From NCBI GenBank assembly GCA_024695145.1, contig JAILIS010000022.1:1-64000 (forward strand): a stretch of 64,000 nt of DNA, in the 5' to 3' direction. Position numbers and translations under genes: made by a program. Below are positions 8,279 to 16,797 of the stretch, piece after piece (positions within the stretch are counted from its first letter, which is position 1; the number at the start of each line of letters is the position of its first letter). A model generated the notes under the pieces. It was given only the letters and a program-made list of their open reading frames with translations, ran no database searches and was not told where the DNA came from. The DNA is from Lachnospiraceae bacterium. GTDB lineage: Bacteria > Bacillota > Clostridia > Lachnospirales > Lachnospiraceae.

Positions 8279-9766
8279 TCAACCGGTCTTTCTTCTGTTT
8301 AATCCTCTGAGAACCAGCATAAGAACAACGGCCTGTACGGCAAGCGCCACATACGGTGTACTCATGAATCCGGCTATCAGATATCCCATCGCACATATGA
8401 CGGCGACAAGCGTTGCATAAGGAAGCTGCGTCTCCACGTGTCTGATGTGCTTACAGTCCGCTCCGGTGGATGCAAGGATCGTTGTATCCGAAATCGGTGA
8501 ACAGTGGTCACCGTAAACGCTACCCGCAAGTGATGCCGCAAGCGCAGGTATGAGCAGCGGTGCCGCTTTATCTGATTCGCAGATCATTGTGACTATGGGG
8601 ATGAGCATTCCGAAAGTCCCCCAGCTTGTTCCCATTGAAAAACTCATGAGCGCCGCGATCACAAATATCAGGAACGGGAGAAATCCGAGAGGAAGACTCG
8701 TACCGTTAACAAATCCCGATATGAATATACCGGTTCCGATCAGTTCACGGCACACGCCTCCGAGACTCCATGAAAGTATCAGGATGATCATCGGCGGCAC
8801 GATGTTACCCACTCCGCTCACGATACACTCGACAAATTCCCTCGGCTTCATGATCTTTCTGGGCAGATATAAGAACATCGCGGTGATCAGTCCTGCAAAA
8901 GCCCCAAGTGACAGTCCCGCGGTAGGATTATATCCGATCGCTTCCGAAAAGCTTACTCCTTCAAAAAATCCGCCGACGTATGCCATTCCCAGAACGGCAC
9001 ATATTACAAGTACCGTTATCGGAAGTACAAGATCGATCACATGTCCGTTTATTTTGGTATCATTACCGTCCACAGATTCTATCTCTTTACTCTGCATCTC
9101 TTCCTCAGCCTTCTTCATGGGCCCGAAATCCATACCGGTAAAGCTGATGATAAATACCATCAGAATCGTGATAAGCGCATAGAAATTGTAAGGGATCGTT
9201 GAAAGGAAGACAATAAATCCGTTCTTTTCACTCACCTCGCTGGCAACCGCCACTGCCCAGCTTGACACGGGTGCGATGATACACACGGGAGCCGCTGTGG
9301 CATCCAGGATGTACGCCAGTTTTTCCCTGGAGATACGAAACCTGTCCGTTATGGGCCGCATGATCGTCCCTACTGTCAGGCAGTTAAATCCGTCATCGAT
9401 AAAAATAAGTATACCGAGAAGCGATGTCGCAAAAGAAACTGCTCTCCTGCTCTTAAGCTTTTGCCCTGCCCATCTGCCGTAGGCACGGCTTCCGCCGGAT
9501 CTGGACACAAGATTGACGACCGCCCACAGAAGTGCGAGAAAGATGATCATATATGCATTCCCCGCTATCCTACTGCTCATCATATCAAATATCATGACCG
9601 TGGCTGAGACTATACTTCCTCCTGATGAAAAAGTATAGATGAGCATTCCCGATGCGATCCCTATAAACAGCGAGGAATATACTTCTTTTGTGATGAGTGC
9701 AAGTGAAATGGCGATTAGCGGAGGCAAAACAGACAGCCATCCCGTTTCGATCATTGAAAATTCCAT
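8279..9766 (-). CDS. NhaC-family Na+/H+ antiporter-like transporter
   Basis: 495 residues, about 11-12 hydrophobic helices throughout. Recognised by NhaC-type stretches such as LLGILIFIDDGFNCLTVGTIMRP, an SSWAVAVAS segment and SLAGSVYGDHCSPISDTTILA, a hallmark of this family. NhaC-like proteins exchange Na+/H+, or in some members malate/lactate or amino acids, across the cytoplasmic membrane. The GGAGGG ribosome site is well placed. It starts 25 bases after the SufBD-like gene and may be the last gene of the sulfur operon. The substrate is uncertain, and a methionine- or amino-acid-linked role is possible from position. Confidence 0.85.
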   Translation of the reverse strand: MEFSMIETGWLSVLPPLIAISLALITKEVYSSLFIGIASGMLIYTFSSGGSIVSATVMIFDMMSSRIAGNAYMIIFLALLWAVVNLVSRSGGSRAYGRWAGQKLKSRRAVSFATSLLGILIFIDDGFNCLTVGTIMRPITDRFRISREKLAYILDATAAPVCIIAPVSSWAVAVASEVSEKNGFIVFLSTIPYNFYALITILMVFIISFTGMDFGPMKKAEEEMQSKEIESVDGNDTKINGHVIDLVLPITVLVICAVLGMAYVGGFFEGVSFSEAIGYNPTAGLSLGAFAGLITAMFLYLPRKIMKPREFVECIVSGVGNIVPPMIILILSWSLGGVCRELIGTGIFISGFVNGTSLPLGFLPFLIFVIAALMSFSMGTSWGTFGMLIPIVTMICESDKAAPLLIPALAASLAGSVYGDHCSPISDTTILASTGADCKHIRHVETQLPYATLVAVICAMGYLIAGFMSTPYVALAVQAVVLMLVLRGLNRRKTG

Positions 9767-9791
9767 ACGGTGCCCTCCATGCAGTCGGTCA

Positions 9792-10718
9792 TTATTTCAA
9801 GAATCCGTTAATTATCTGCTGTTCAGCCTCGGCTTCCGAAAGCCCGAGTGTCATCAGCTTTGTTATCTGTTCTCCTGCGATCTTTCCTATAGCTGCCTCA
9901 TGTACAAGGGCGGCATCCACATCATTGGCTTCAAGAGCCGGAACTGCCAGTATCCTGCCGTTATCCATGATTATGGAGTCACACTCGGTGTGCCCTTTAC
10001 ATGCGGCATTTCCAACAAGCTTTGCATCAAACTTCTGGTATGAATCGTCTCTTGCCACGGATCTTGATACGACATCCGCACTTGCATCCTCTCCGTCAAG
10101 GCTTACAACATAAGTACTGACAGCCTTCTGATCGCCATGTGTCATCAGGCGTTCACGGACCACGAGGCGGGCCCGGCTTTTAAGCTCGGCCTTTGTTGTC
10201 CTGACCGTATCATCCACACCTTTTATCTGTACCATTTCCATTTCCATGGTACTTCCTTCATCCTGATATACTTCCGTACCGGGATTGAGTATACGCTTCC
10301 CCCGGCCGTCGCCTGATCCGTAATGTTTTTCAACATAACGGACCTTTGAATTCTTTCCGACATAGAAACGGTGTATGCCGTCATGCTCGGAATCGGCATC
10401 TCCGCAGTTGTCGATACCGCATCCCGCCACGATCGTCACATCACAGTCTTCACCGATATAAAAATCGTTATACACAACTTCTTTCAGCCCGCTCTTTGTC
10501 ATGACAACCGGAATATGAACACTCTCGTTGCGTGTTCCGTCCTTGATCTTCACCGTCAGTCCCTGTCCGTCTTCACGCGGGATTATCTCTATGTTCTGTG
10601 TTGATGCCCTTCCGGCGGATTCGCTGTTTGATCTTATATTGTAAGCTCCCTCCGGTACTTTATGGAGATCAGCAACCTCACGCAGGAGCCGCATTTGTAT
10701 TTCGTCAAGTTTCAGCAT
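9792..10718 (-). CDS. Short SufB/SufD-like scaffold protein
   Basis: 308 residues. SufBD proteins build iron-sulfur clusters with the SufC ATPase. The right-handed beta-helix core is seen in the repeating polar strands (DVTIVAGCGIDNCGDADSEHDG, ARLVVRERLMTHGDQKAV), and the C-terminal LVHEAAIGKIAGEQITKLMTLGLSEAEAE motif is typical of SufB/SufD. At about 310 residues it is clearly shorter than usual SufB or SufD (400-480). With one SufC it matches the SUF-like minimal (SmsCB) arrangement described in anaerobes. It overlaps the upstream ATPase gene by 7 bases. Confidence 0.85.
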   Translation of the reverse strand: MLKLDEIQMRLLREVADLHKVPEGAYNIRSNSESAGRASTQNIEIIPREDGQGLTVKIKDGTRNESVHIPVVMTKSGLKEVVYNDFYIGEDCDVTIVAGCGIDNCGDADSEHDGIHRFYVGKNSKVRYVEKHYGSGDGRGKRILNPGTEVYQDEGSTMEMEMVQIKGVDDTVRTTKAELKSRARLVVRERLMTHGDQKAVSTYVVSLDGEDASADVVSRSVARDDSYQKFDAKLVGNAACKGHTECDSIIMDNGRILAVPALEANDVDAALVHEAAIGKIAGEQITKLMTLGLSEAEAEQQIINGFLK

Positions 10719-11464
10719 AATGATTCACCTCCGGCCGCTGCATTCATCCTGCATTCTTTTGCCACATCATTTGATACGGCCAGTTCGGGAAGCATTTCTT
10801 CACGTGATCCGCGGCCTGTAAGCTTTCCGCCCTTTAATACCACTATCTCATCAGCTATGTTCAGGATCCTTTCCTGATGAGAGATTATGACTATCGAACC
10901 GCCCTTTATCCTCTTCCTCATGCTTTTAAATACATCTATAAGATTGTTAAAGCTCCACAGATCGATCCCCGCTTCGGGTTCATCGAATATTGACAGCCTG
11001 GAACCCTTGGCAAGGACCGTTGCGATCTCTATTCTCTTAAGCTCTCCTCCGGACAGGCTGCTGTTAACCTCCCGGTCGATATAATCACGGGCGCACAGTC
11101 CGACCGCGGAAAGGTATTCGCATGCGCTTTCCGTGTTGATATTCTTACCTGTCGCAAGCCTGATGAGGTCAAAAACCTGGATCCCTTTGAATCTGACTGG
11201 CTGCTGGAAGGCAAATCCGATACCTTTTCTGGCTCTGTCTGTAACGGACATATTGGTGATATCCTCTCCGTCGAACAGTATGCTTCCCGAATCAGGCTTT
11301 TCTATACCCGCGATCAGTCTGGCCAGGGTTGACTTTCCGCCACCGTTAGGACCTGTTATGACGGTAAGCGTATCATCCGGGATAGTGATCGAAACATCCC
11401 TGATTATCTCCTTGTCCGAGCCGTCATCATCAACTTTGAAAGAAACGTTTTTAAGCTCAAGCAT
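10712..11464 (-). CDS. SufC-like ABC ATPase
   Basis: 250 residues. A soluble ABC ATPase with Walker A GPNGGGKST, a Q-loop (FAFQQPVRFKG), signature LSGGELKRIEIA and Walker B LSIFDEPEAGID; the last is the form typical of SufC. It lacks membrane segments and overlaps the SufBD-like gene, so the two form the cluster-building complex. No cysteine desulfurase or SufU gene is in the window. The next gene upstream is metI, 14 bases away. SufC rather than a transporter ATPase is supported by the partner and the EPEAGID motif. Confidence 0.88.
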   Translation of the reverse strand: MLELKNVSFKVDDDGSDKEIIRDVSITIPDDTLTVITGPNGGGKSTLARLIAGIEKPDSGSILFDGEDITNMSVTDRARKGIGFAFQQPVRFKGIQVFDLIRLATGKNINTESACEYLSAVGLCARDYIDREVNSSLSGGELKRIEIATVLAKGSRLSIFDEPEAGIDLWSFNNLIDVFKSMRKRIKGGSIVIISHQERILNIADEIVVLKGGKLTGRGSREEMLPELAVSNDVAKECRMNAAAGGESLC

Positions 11465-11478
11465 GTTCTGTCTCCTGT

Positions 11479-12141
11479 TTATGATTTTATTCTTCTGTCT
11501 ATCTTATTGACGAGCTTGATGCCGCCCTCCTGGAATATCTGGACAATGATCACGAGAAGTGCGACTGTGATAAGCATCACGCCGGTCTGATATCTGTAAT
11601 AACCGTAGTTAACGGCGATCGCTCCGAGTCCGCCGCCTCCGACAAATCCGGCCATTGCCGAATATCCGAGTATGGTCGCAAAAGCGATCGTCATACCGAG
11701 AAGCAATGAAGGACCCGCTTCCGGAAGCAGCACCTTCCATATGATCTGCCAGTCGGTCGAGCCCATGGCTTTGGCTGCTTCTATAACACCTGCATCCACT
11801 TCCTTGAGAGAAGACTCCACCATGCGCGCCACAAACGGAGCTGCCGCAACAACAAGCGGAACGATGGATGCTGTAGATCCTATAGTCGTTCCGACAACAA
11901 GTCTGGTAAACGGAAGGATCGCAACGAGCAGTATCAGAAAAGGCACCGATCTTACAACATTTATGATAAAAGAAAGAACCAGGTTGACCGGTCTGTTCCG
12001 GCGTATGCCTCCTTCTCCGGTCACATACACGATCACGCCCATCGGTATCCCAAGTATATATGCCGCAAGCGTAGAAACAATGACCATATAAAAAGTCTCG
12101 CCTATTCCCTCTACCAGCAGCTGTACAAGCTTTATATCCAT
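11479..12141 (-). CDS. metI: Methionine ABC transporter permease
   Basis: 220 residues with five to six hydrophobic helices and the MetI-type coupling loop (MVESSLKEVDAGVIEAAKAMG). It forms the membrane channel with the MetN ATPase and MetQ binding lipoprotein encoded just upstream. The N-terminal ETFYMVIVSTLAAYILGIPMG is characteristic of MetI. It lies 30 bases after metN. Confidence 0.93.
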   Translation of the reverse strand: MDIKLVQLLVEGIGETFYMVIVSTLAAYILGIPMGVIVYVTGEGGIRRNRPVNLVLSFIINVVRSVPFLILLVAILPFTRLVVGTTIGSTASIVPLVVAAAPFVARMVESSLKEVDAGVIEAAKAMGSTDWQIIWKVLLPEAGPSLLLGMTIAFATILGYSAMAGFVGGGGLGAIAVNYGYYRYQTGVMLITVALLVIIVQIFQEGGIKLVNKIDRRIKS

Positions 12142-12171
12142 TTATCCCATTCCTCCCGTAAGTAATGTCTT

Positions 12172-13173
12172 CTACTGTTCTTTGATCTCTACAATCTCAC
12201 AAACAACGTTTTTCTGTTTCAGAATATCCTTTATTATCCCGACCTTTTCTTCATCCGCGGGCTTTTCGATAAGAAGCTGGCCGTATGCGCTGCCGCCTAT
12301 ATCCTCCGTGCCGGCTCCGAGAATGTTCAATTCCATATGTGTTGCGAGTATCAGCTGGGACAGAACAGGTTCATAAGATGACTGACCGTCAAATACTATC
12401 CTGATGTAATCCCTCGTCGGTGTCCTCACATCTGATGTTCTTTCCGGCATCACAAGTTTTCTTGCAGTCTCTGATCTTGGATTGGTAAAGATCTCCCGAA
12501 CGGTCCCGCTCTCTTCAACAATACCGTCGCTCATGACGGCAACCCTGTCGCAGATCTGCTCTACCACTCTCATCTCATGCGTTATGATAACTATTGTAAC
12601 GCCCATCTCCCTGTTAATGTTCTTCAGAAGATCCAGTATATTGCGTGTGGTCAGCGGATCAAGGGCACTTGTTGCCTCGTCGCACAGAAGCACTTTCGGA
12701 TCAGTTGCCAGAGCTCTTGCTATGGCAACCCTCTGCTTCTGTCCTCCCGAAAGCTGCGAAGGATAGGCATGCTCCTTGTCCTGAAGGTCGACGATCCTGA
12801 GGAGTTCTCTGGCCTTTTCCTTTGCGCTTTTTTTATCCACTCCGGATATCTCCAACGGATAGCATATGTTATCTATGACATTTCGCTGCGAGAGAAGGTT
12901 GAACTGCTGAAAGATCATGCCGATGCTTCTTCTGGCTTCGCGAAGCTGCTTCTGAGACGCGGTCGTAAGATCGATATCCTTGAACCAGATATGTCCCTCG
13001 TTCGGTCTCTCCAGAAGATTGAGGCATCTTACAAGCGTTGATTTTCCGGCTCCGGAAAATCCTATGATACCGAATATCTCTCCGTCCGCTATCTCCAGAT
13101 TGACATGGTCAGCTGCGGTGATACTTCCCTCTTTCGTTTCAAATACCTTTGTGACATTTTCAAGTGTGAACAT
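12172..13173 (-). CDS. metN: Methionine ABC transporter ATP-binding protein
   Basis: 333 residues from the ATG at 13173 (MFTLENVTKVF), chosen over an earlier in-frame ATG because GGAG lies 8 bases upstream and the family begins here. It has Walker A GFSGAGKST, signature LSGGQKQR and Walker B VLLCDEATSALDP. The last 80 or so residues form the NIL domain, which binds methionine and inhibits transport when internal methionine is high. About 120 bases with a long hairpin separate it from metQ. Confidence 0.95.
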   Translation of the reverse strand: MFTLENVTKVFETKEGSITAADHVNLEIADGEIFGIIGFSGAGKSTLVRCLNLLERPNEGHIWFKDIDLTTASQKQLREARRSIGMIFQQFNLLSQRNVIDNICYPLEISGVDKKSAKEKARELLRIVDLQDKEHAYPSQLSGGQKQRVAIARALATDPKVLLCDEATSALDPLTTRNILDLLKNINREMGVTIVIITHEMRVVEQICDRVAVMSDGIVEESGTVREIFTNPRSETARKLVMPERTSDVRTPTRDYIRIVFDGQSSYEPVLSQLILATHMELNILGAGTEDIGGSAYGQLLIEKPADEEKVGIIKDILKQKNVVCEIVEIKEQ

Positions 13174-13237
13174 GCAAAATACTCCGTTTGTCCTATCATT
13201 TTTACTATAAATTAGCATAAATAACGATTATAGGCAA

Positions 13238-13272
13238 ACGAAAACAGGATGTCGGCGACACCCTGCTTTCGT
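13238..13272 (-). other. Long hairpin between metQ and metN
   Basis: A 16-base stem (ACGAAAGCAGGGTGTC with GACATCCTGTTTTCGT, closed by a GCC loop, two G-U pairs) lies 20 bases after the metQ stop. It is followed by a broken T-rich stretch rather than a clean T run, so it may be a partial terminator or an RNA-stabilising hairpin that lets metQ be made in excess of metNI. TTGCCT and TAATTT, spaced by 17 bases just beyond it, could be a second promoter. Confidence 0.5.
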
Positions 13273-13292
13273 CTGAATCGCAGCTTCTTGTT

Positions 13293-14102
13293 CTAAAATA
13301 CAGGAACAACGGCGCCCTGGTACTTTGAATTGATAAAATCGCGAATATTGTCCTGATGAGTCGCGTCAACAAGTGCTTTTATCTTGTCCGAATTCTCATT
13401 ACCCTCCTTGACGCAGATAATGTTTGCATATGTTTCGGCTGCAAGCGAATCGGAAGCCTCAAGTGCGATGGGTGCGTCAAGTCCCGCCTCGATCGCATAA
13501 TTTCCGTTGACCACGGCAAGATCAACGTCTTTGATCGCTTTCGGCACCTGAGCAGCCTCAAGTTCTTCGATCTTAAGGTTATGCGGATTCTCCTCTATAT
13601 CAAGTACGGTTGCAGTTATTCCCGCACCGTCTTTGAGTTTGATGAGGCCGTTCGCTTCAAGAAGGAGCAGAGCTCTCGCTTCGTTTGTCGTGTCGTTCGG
13701 AACTGCGATCGATGCACCGTCCGCAACTTCCGAAATTGACGCTGTTTTGCCTGCATATATACCCATGGGTTCAAAGTGTACGGGTGCAACACTTACGATA
13801 TGAGTACCGTTTTCCTTGTTGAAATCCTCAAGATAAGGGCCGTGCTGGAAAAAGTTTGCATCAAGTTCTCCGTCTTCAAGTGCCGTGTTCGGAAGAACAT
13901 AATCGTTGTAGATCACTATTTCAAGCTGGTAGCCGCTTGTGGCGAGATTCTCCTTGACCTGCTCGAGTATTTCCGAGTGAGGTGTCACTGTGGCTCCGAT
14001 CCTGATAAGCTTGGCGTCTCCACCTTTACCGCTGCAGGCTGTAAGAATTGTTGAAAGAGCAAGCACTGCAGCAGCTGTCAAAACCGAGATTTTTTTCTTC
14101 AT
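13293..14102 (-). CDS. metQ: Methionine-binding lipoprotein
   Basis: 269 residues. The lipoprotein signal peptide ends in LTAC (Cys 23), followed by an NlpA/MetQ domain with IRIGATVTPHSEIL, a PNDTTNEARALLLLE segment and a typical C-terminal NSKYQGAVVPVF. It captures methionine outside the membrane and delivers it to MetNI. It is located after mnmA in an Rrf2-led operon, unlike the usual metN-metI-metQ order. Confidence 0.95.
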   Translation of the reverse strand: MKKKISVLTAAAVLALSTILTACSGKGGDAKLIRIGATVTPHSEILEQVKENLATSGYQLEIVIYNDYVLPNTALEDGELDANFFQHGPYLEDFNKENGTHIVSVAPVHFEPMGIYAGKTASISEVADGASIAVPNDTTNEARALLLLEANGLIKLKDGAGITATVLDIEENPHNLKIEELEAAQVPKAIKDVDLAVVNGNYAIEAGLDAPIALEASDSLAAETYANIICVKEGNENSDKIKALVDATHQDNIRDFINSKYQGAVVPVF

Positions 14103-14120
14103 AATCTTTCCTCCTGAATA

Positions 14121-15188
14121 CTATCTGATTTGTGTATCTTCTATCACTCCACCGCCTATCACATATCCGTCATCCGAATACATCACTGCCGACTGTCCCG
14201 GAGTTACGGCTCTTACCGGTTCCTCAAATGTTATCACGAGTTTTCCGTCTTCCATATGTACAACAGCCTTTTGCGGTGTGTGATGATACCTGATCTTTGC
14301 CCTGCATCGAAGTTCTCCTTCGATACGGGAAATGCCCATGAGATTGATATCCGAGCATATTACGGTCCGGTCGTACAGACTGTCATTGTCAGCCAGAACG
14401 ACAGTGTTGTCTGCAGGGTTGATCCGCTTGACAAATACCGGTCGTCCCATCGCGATCCCCAGTCCTTTTCGCTGGCCGATCGTATAGTGGATAATGCCTT
14501 TGTGTCTCCCTAAGATATTGCCGTCTTCGTCAACAAAATCACCCTCGGGTGGAACGTCACCGTCATGATTTTCTCCGATAAACCGTGCATAATCATCATC
14601 GTGGACAAAGCAGATCTCCTGTGAATCCGGCTTGTCGGCAACAGGTATACCGGCCTTTTGTGCAATCTGTCTTACTTCTTCTTTTGTCATATCGCCGAGC
14701 GGCATCAGTGTTCTTTCAAGCTGCTCCTGAGAAAGTTTCCACAGCATGTATGACTGGTCTTTTGACTGATTGCCGGACGCTCTTACCGTATACCTTCCGT
14801 TATCCAGCCTGTCAATATGAGCATAGTGTCCTGTCGCGATCATATCCGCATTCAGGACTTTCATGTAGTAAAGGAGCATCTCCCACTTCACGTGACGATT
14901 ACATTCGATACACGGATTGGGCGTTCTGCCCGAAAGGTAACAGTCCATGAACGGCTCAATGACTTTTTGCCGAAATACCGGTGTACAGTTGAATGCGTGA
15001 AAACCGATGCCGATCCTCTCGCATGCGGCTGATGCATCATCTATATCGCAGCATCTTACCCAGGCATCACCGGATCGCTCCAGTGTGCGCAGTGTCACTC
15101 CCGTAACCTCGTATCCCTGCTGCTTTAACAGATACGCGCAAACGGCACTGTCCACCCCTCCGGACATACCGACTATAACATGTTTCAT
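14121..15188 (-). CDS. mnmA: tRNA-specific 2-thiouridylase
   Basis: 355 residues. Makes 2-thiouridine at the wobble position of Lys, Glu and Gln tRNAs. The PP-loop SGGVDS is at residues 9-14. The catalytic cysteines lie in the motifs NPCIECNRHVK and EICFVHDDDY, and the GRHKGIIHYTIGQRKGLG segment is diagnostic. It takes activated sulfur from a cysteine desulfurase, which is not encoded here. It lies 25 bases after the rrf2 regulator and 18 bases before metQ. Confidence 0.96.
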   Translation of the reverse strand: MKHVIVGMSGGVDSAVCAYLLKQQGYEVTGVTLRTLERSGDAWVRCCDIDDASAACERIGIGFHAFNCTPVFRQKVIEPFMDCYLSGRTPNPCIECNRHVKWEMLLYYMKVLNADMIATGHYAHIDRLDNGRYTVRASGNQSKDQSYMLWKLSQEQLERTLMPLGDMTKEEVRQIAQKAGIPVADKPDSQEICFVHDDDYARFIGENHDGDVPPEGDFVDEDGNILGRHKGIIHYTIGQRKGLGIAMGRPVFVKRINPADNTVVLADNDSLYDRTVICSDINLMGISRIEGELRCRAKIRYHHTPQKAVVHMEDGKLVITFEEPVRAVTPGQSAVMYSDDGYVIGGGVIEDTQIR

Positions 15189-15213
15189 ATCAATCTCACG
15201 ATATCTTCCGGCT

Positions 15214-15615
15214 TCATACCGTCAGATCTTCCAAAGTCTTACTGTCAAGAAATCCGTTTATAAGATCGGACAATTCCTTCCATACCGGGAAAGTGGGACA
15301 TCGTTCATTCATCTCACAGTATTCGCCTTCTATGGCAGGACACGCGACGGGATCCAGACTGCCTTCTGTAATTCTTAAAATCTCGCCGAGGCTGTATTCT
15401 ACGGGATCTCTTTTCAGTCTGTAACCTCCACCCTTTCCGGAAGCCCCTTCGACCAGTCCGTTTTTCACCAGAATGGACATGATGCTCTCGAGATATTTGA
15501 GTGATATACCCTGATCACCTGCTATATCCTTGAGAGGTATCGGTCTGTCCTCATTATTCTTTGCAAGCGTCGTCATGACCCGCAGGGCATAACGACCCTT
15601 GGTGGATATCATCAT
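15214..15615 (-). CDS. Rrf2-family regulator (IscR-like)
   Basis: 133 residues from the ATG at 15615; GAGG lies 9 bases upstream, and Rrf2 proteins begin MISTKGRYALR. It is a winged helix-turn-helix DNA-binding protein. Three cysteines in the pattern C92-x7-C100-x5-C106 match the place where IscR holds a [2Fe-2S] cluster (C-x5-C-x5-C), so it may sense iron-sulfur or cysteine status. It leads the mnmA-met-suf genes, and the inverted repeat at the -35 box suggests autoregulation. CymR-like cysteine sensing is the alternative, though CymR lacks these cysteines. Confidence 0.9.
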   Translation of the reverse strand: MMISTKGRYALRVMTTLAKNNEDRPIPLKDIAGDQGISLKYLESIMSILVKNGLVEGASGKGGGYRLKRDPVEYSLGEILRITEGSLDPVACPAIEGEYCEMNERCPTFPVWKELSDLINGFLDSKTLEDLTV

Positions 15616-15654
15616 ATCCGTCATCCTCGCTTTCATTTATATCATTAATACAGC

Positions 15655-15687
15655 ATATTATACTGATTTGCCTACTATGTCAATAGG
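15655..15687 (-). promoter_or_regulatory. Promoter of the rrf2-mnmA-met-suf operon
   Basis: On the minus strand TTGACA (15678-15683), exactly 17 bases and TAATAT (15655-15660) form a near-consensus promoter. CCTA-N9-TAGG (15671-15687) surrounds the -35 box and is a candidate Rrf2 operator. The promoter separates this operon from the glycan genes that end at 15700. Confidence 0.75.
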
Positions 15688-15699
15688 TATTTATCTGAA

Positions 15700-16797
15700 C
15701 TACCTGTATGCGTTGACAGCTTCTATCACCCGGGTGATCTCATCCTCTTCCATGTACTCCATCATCGGCAGGGTTACTATATGAGCGCACAACTCCTCCG
15801 TAACCGGAAAATCACCTTCACGGTATCCGAACTTATCACTCATACACGGCTGCAGATAGGGGGGAGTACGCCAGGAAATATCGGTGGCCACTCCTTTTTC
15901 CTTAAGATACTCTCTGAACTTCTCCTGATCGTCAACCCTTACTATGAACTGATACCACGTATGTTCGCAGCCGTCCGCGATCAAAGGAAGTGTGACCTTG
16001 GGATTGTGCATCTCATCAAGATATCTGCCGGCTATATGCCTTCTGTTGGCGATCAGTTCATCCATATGTGACAGCCTGACGCGCAGAAGACCCGCCTGGA
16101 GTTCATCAAGCCGCATGTTGAATCCCACGGCTATATTATGATATCTCCTGTCGCTGCCGTAATTGCGCAGTATCTTTACCTTATCGATCACTTCCTGATC
16201 TTTTGATACAACGGCGCCCGCATCCCCGAATGCTCCGAGATTTTTCGTGGGATAGAAACTGAAAAATGCCGCCTTACCGAACAGACCCGTATTGACACCC
16301 CGGTACGGAGCAAAATGCGACTGTGCGCAGTCCTCAAACAGTTCGAGTCCCCTTTGTGTGCATATCCTGATAATGCCTTCCATACGTGTCGCCTGCCCGT
16401 ACAGATGCGTGACAAGAACAGCTTTGGTCTTATCGGTGATGGCCTCTTCCAACCTTTTTGCATCCAGCTGGTAATACTCATCCGGTTCAACAAAAACAGG
16501 GGTCGCACCGCACTGCATTATTCCGAGCATCGTTGCTATGTATCCGTTGGCCTGAACTATGACTTCATCGCCTTCACCGATACCCGATGCCATAAGCCCT
16601 AACGTTATGGCGTCAAGTCCGTTATCCACTCCGGCGCAGTAAGCTCCCTCTCCCAGAGCCGCGGCAAACTCCTCCTCGAAAGCATTCATCTCCTTACCGA
16701 GTACATACCACCCGCTCCGAAGAACCGAGAGCGCCTTTTCTTCGTATTCATCCTGATACAGCCTGAATCCTCTTACCAGTTCATTTACGGGGATCAT
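15700..16797 (-). CDS. DegT/DnrJ/EryC1-type sugar aminotransferase
   Basis: 365 residues from the ATG at 16797, which overlaps the stop of the upstream gene (ATGA) and has an AGGAAAAGGA ribosome site. It is a fold-type I PLP enzyme: VDNGLDAITLGL near the PLP phosphate site, LFEDCAQSHFAPYRG, and the Schiff-base lysine in FSFYPTKNLGAFGDAG. These enzymes convert keto-sugar nucleotides to amino sugars (ArnB is one); a few are dehydratases, but those replace the lysine with histidine, which is not the case here. It is the last gene of the lipid-linked sugar operon. The substrate is unknown. Confidence 0.9.
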   Translation of the reverse strand: MIPVNELVRGFRLYQDEYEEKALSVLRSGWYVLGKEMNAFEEEFAAALGEGAYCAGVDNGLDAITLGLMASGIGEGDEVIVQANGYIATMLGIMQCGATPVFVEPDEYYQLDAKRLEEAITDKTKAVLVTHLYGQATRMEGIIRICTQRGLELFEDCAQSHFAPYRGVNTGLFGKAAFFSFYPTKNLGAFGDAGAVVSKDQEVIDKVKILRNYGSDRRYHNIAVGFNMRLDELQAGLLRVRLSHMDELIANRRHIAGRYLDEMHNPKVTLPLIADGCEHTWYQFIVRVDDQEKFREYLKEKGVATDISWRTPPYLQPCMSDKFGYREGDFPVTEELCAHIVTLPMMEYMEEDEITRVIEAVNAYR

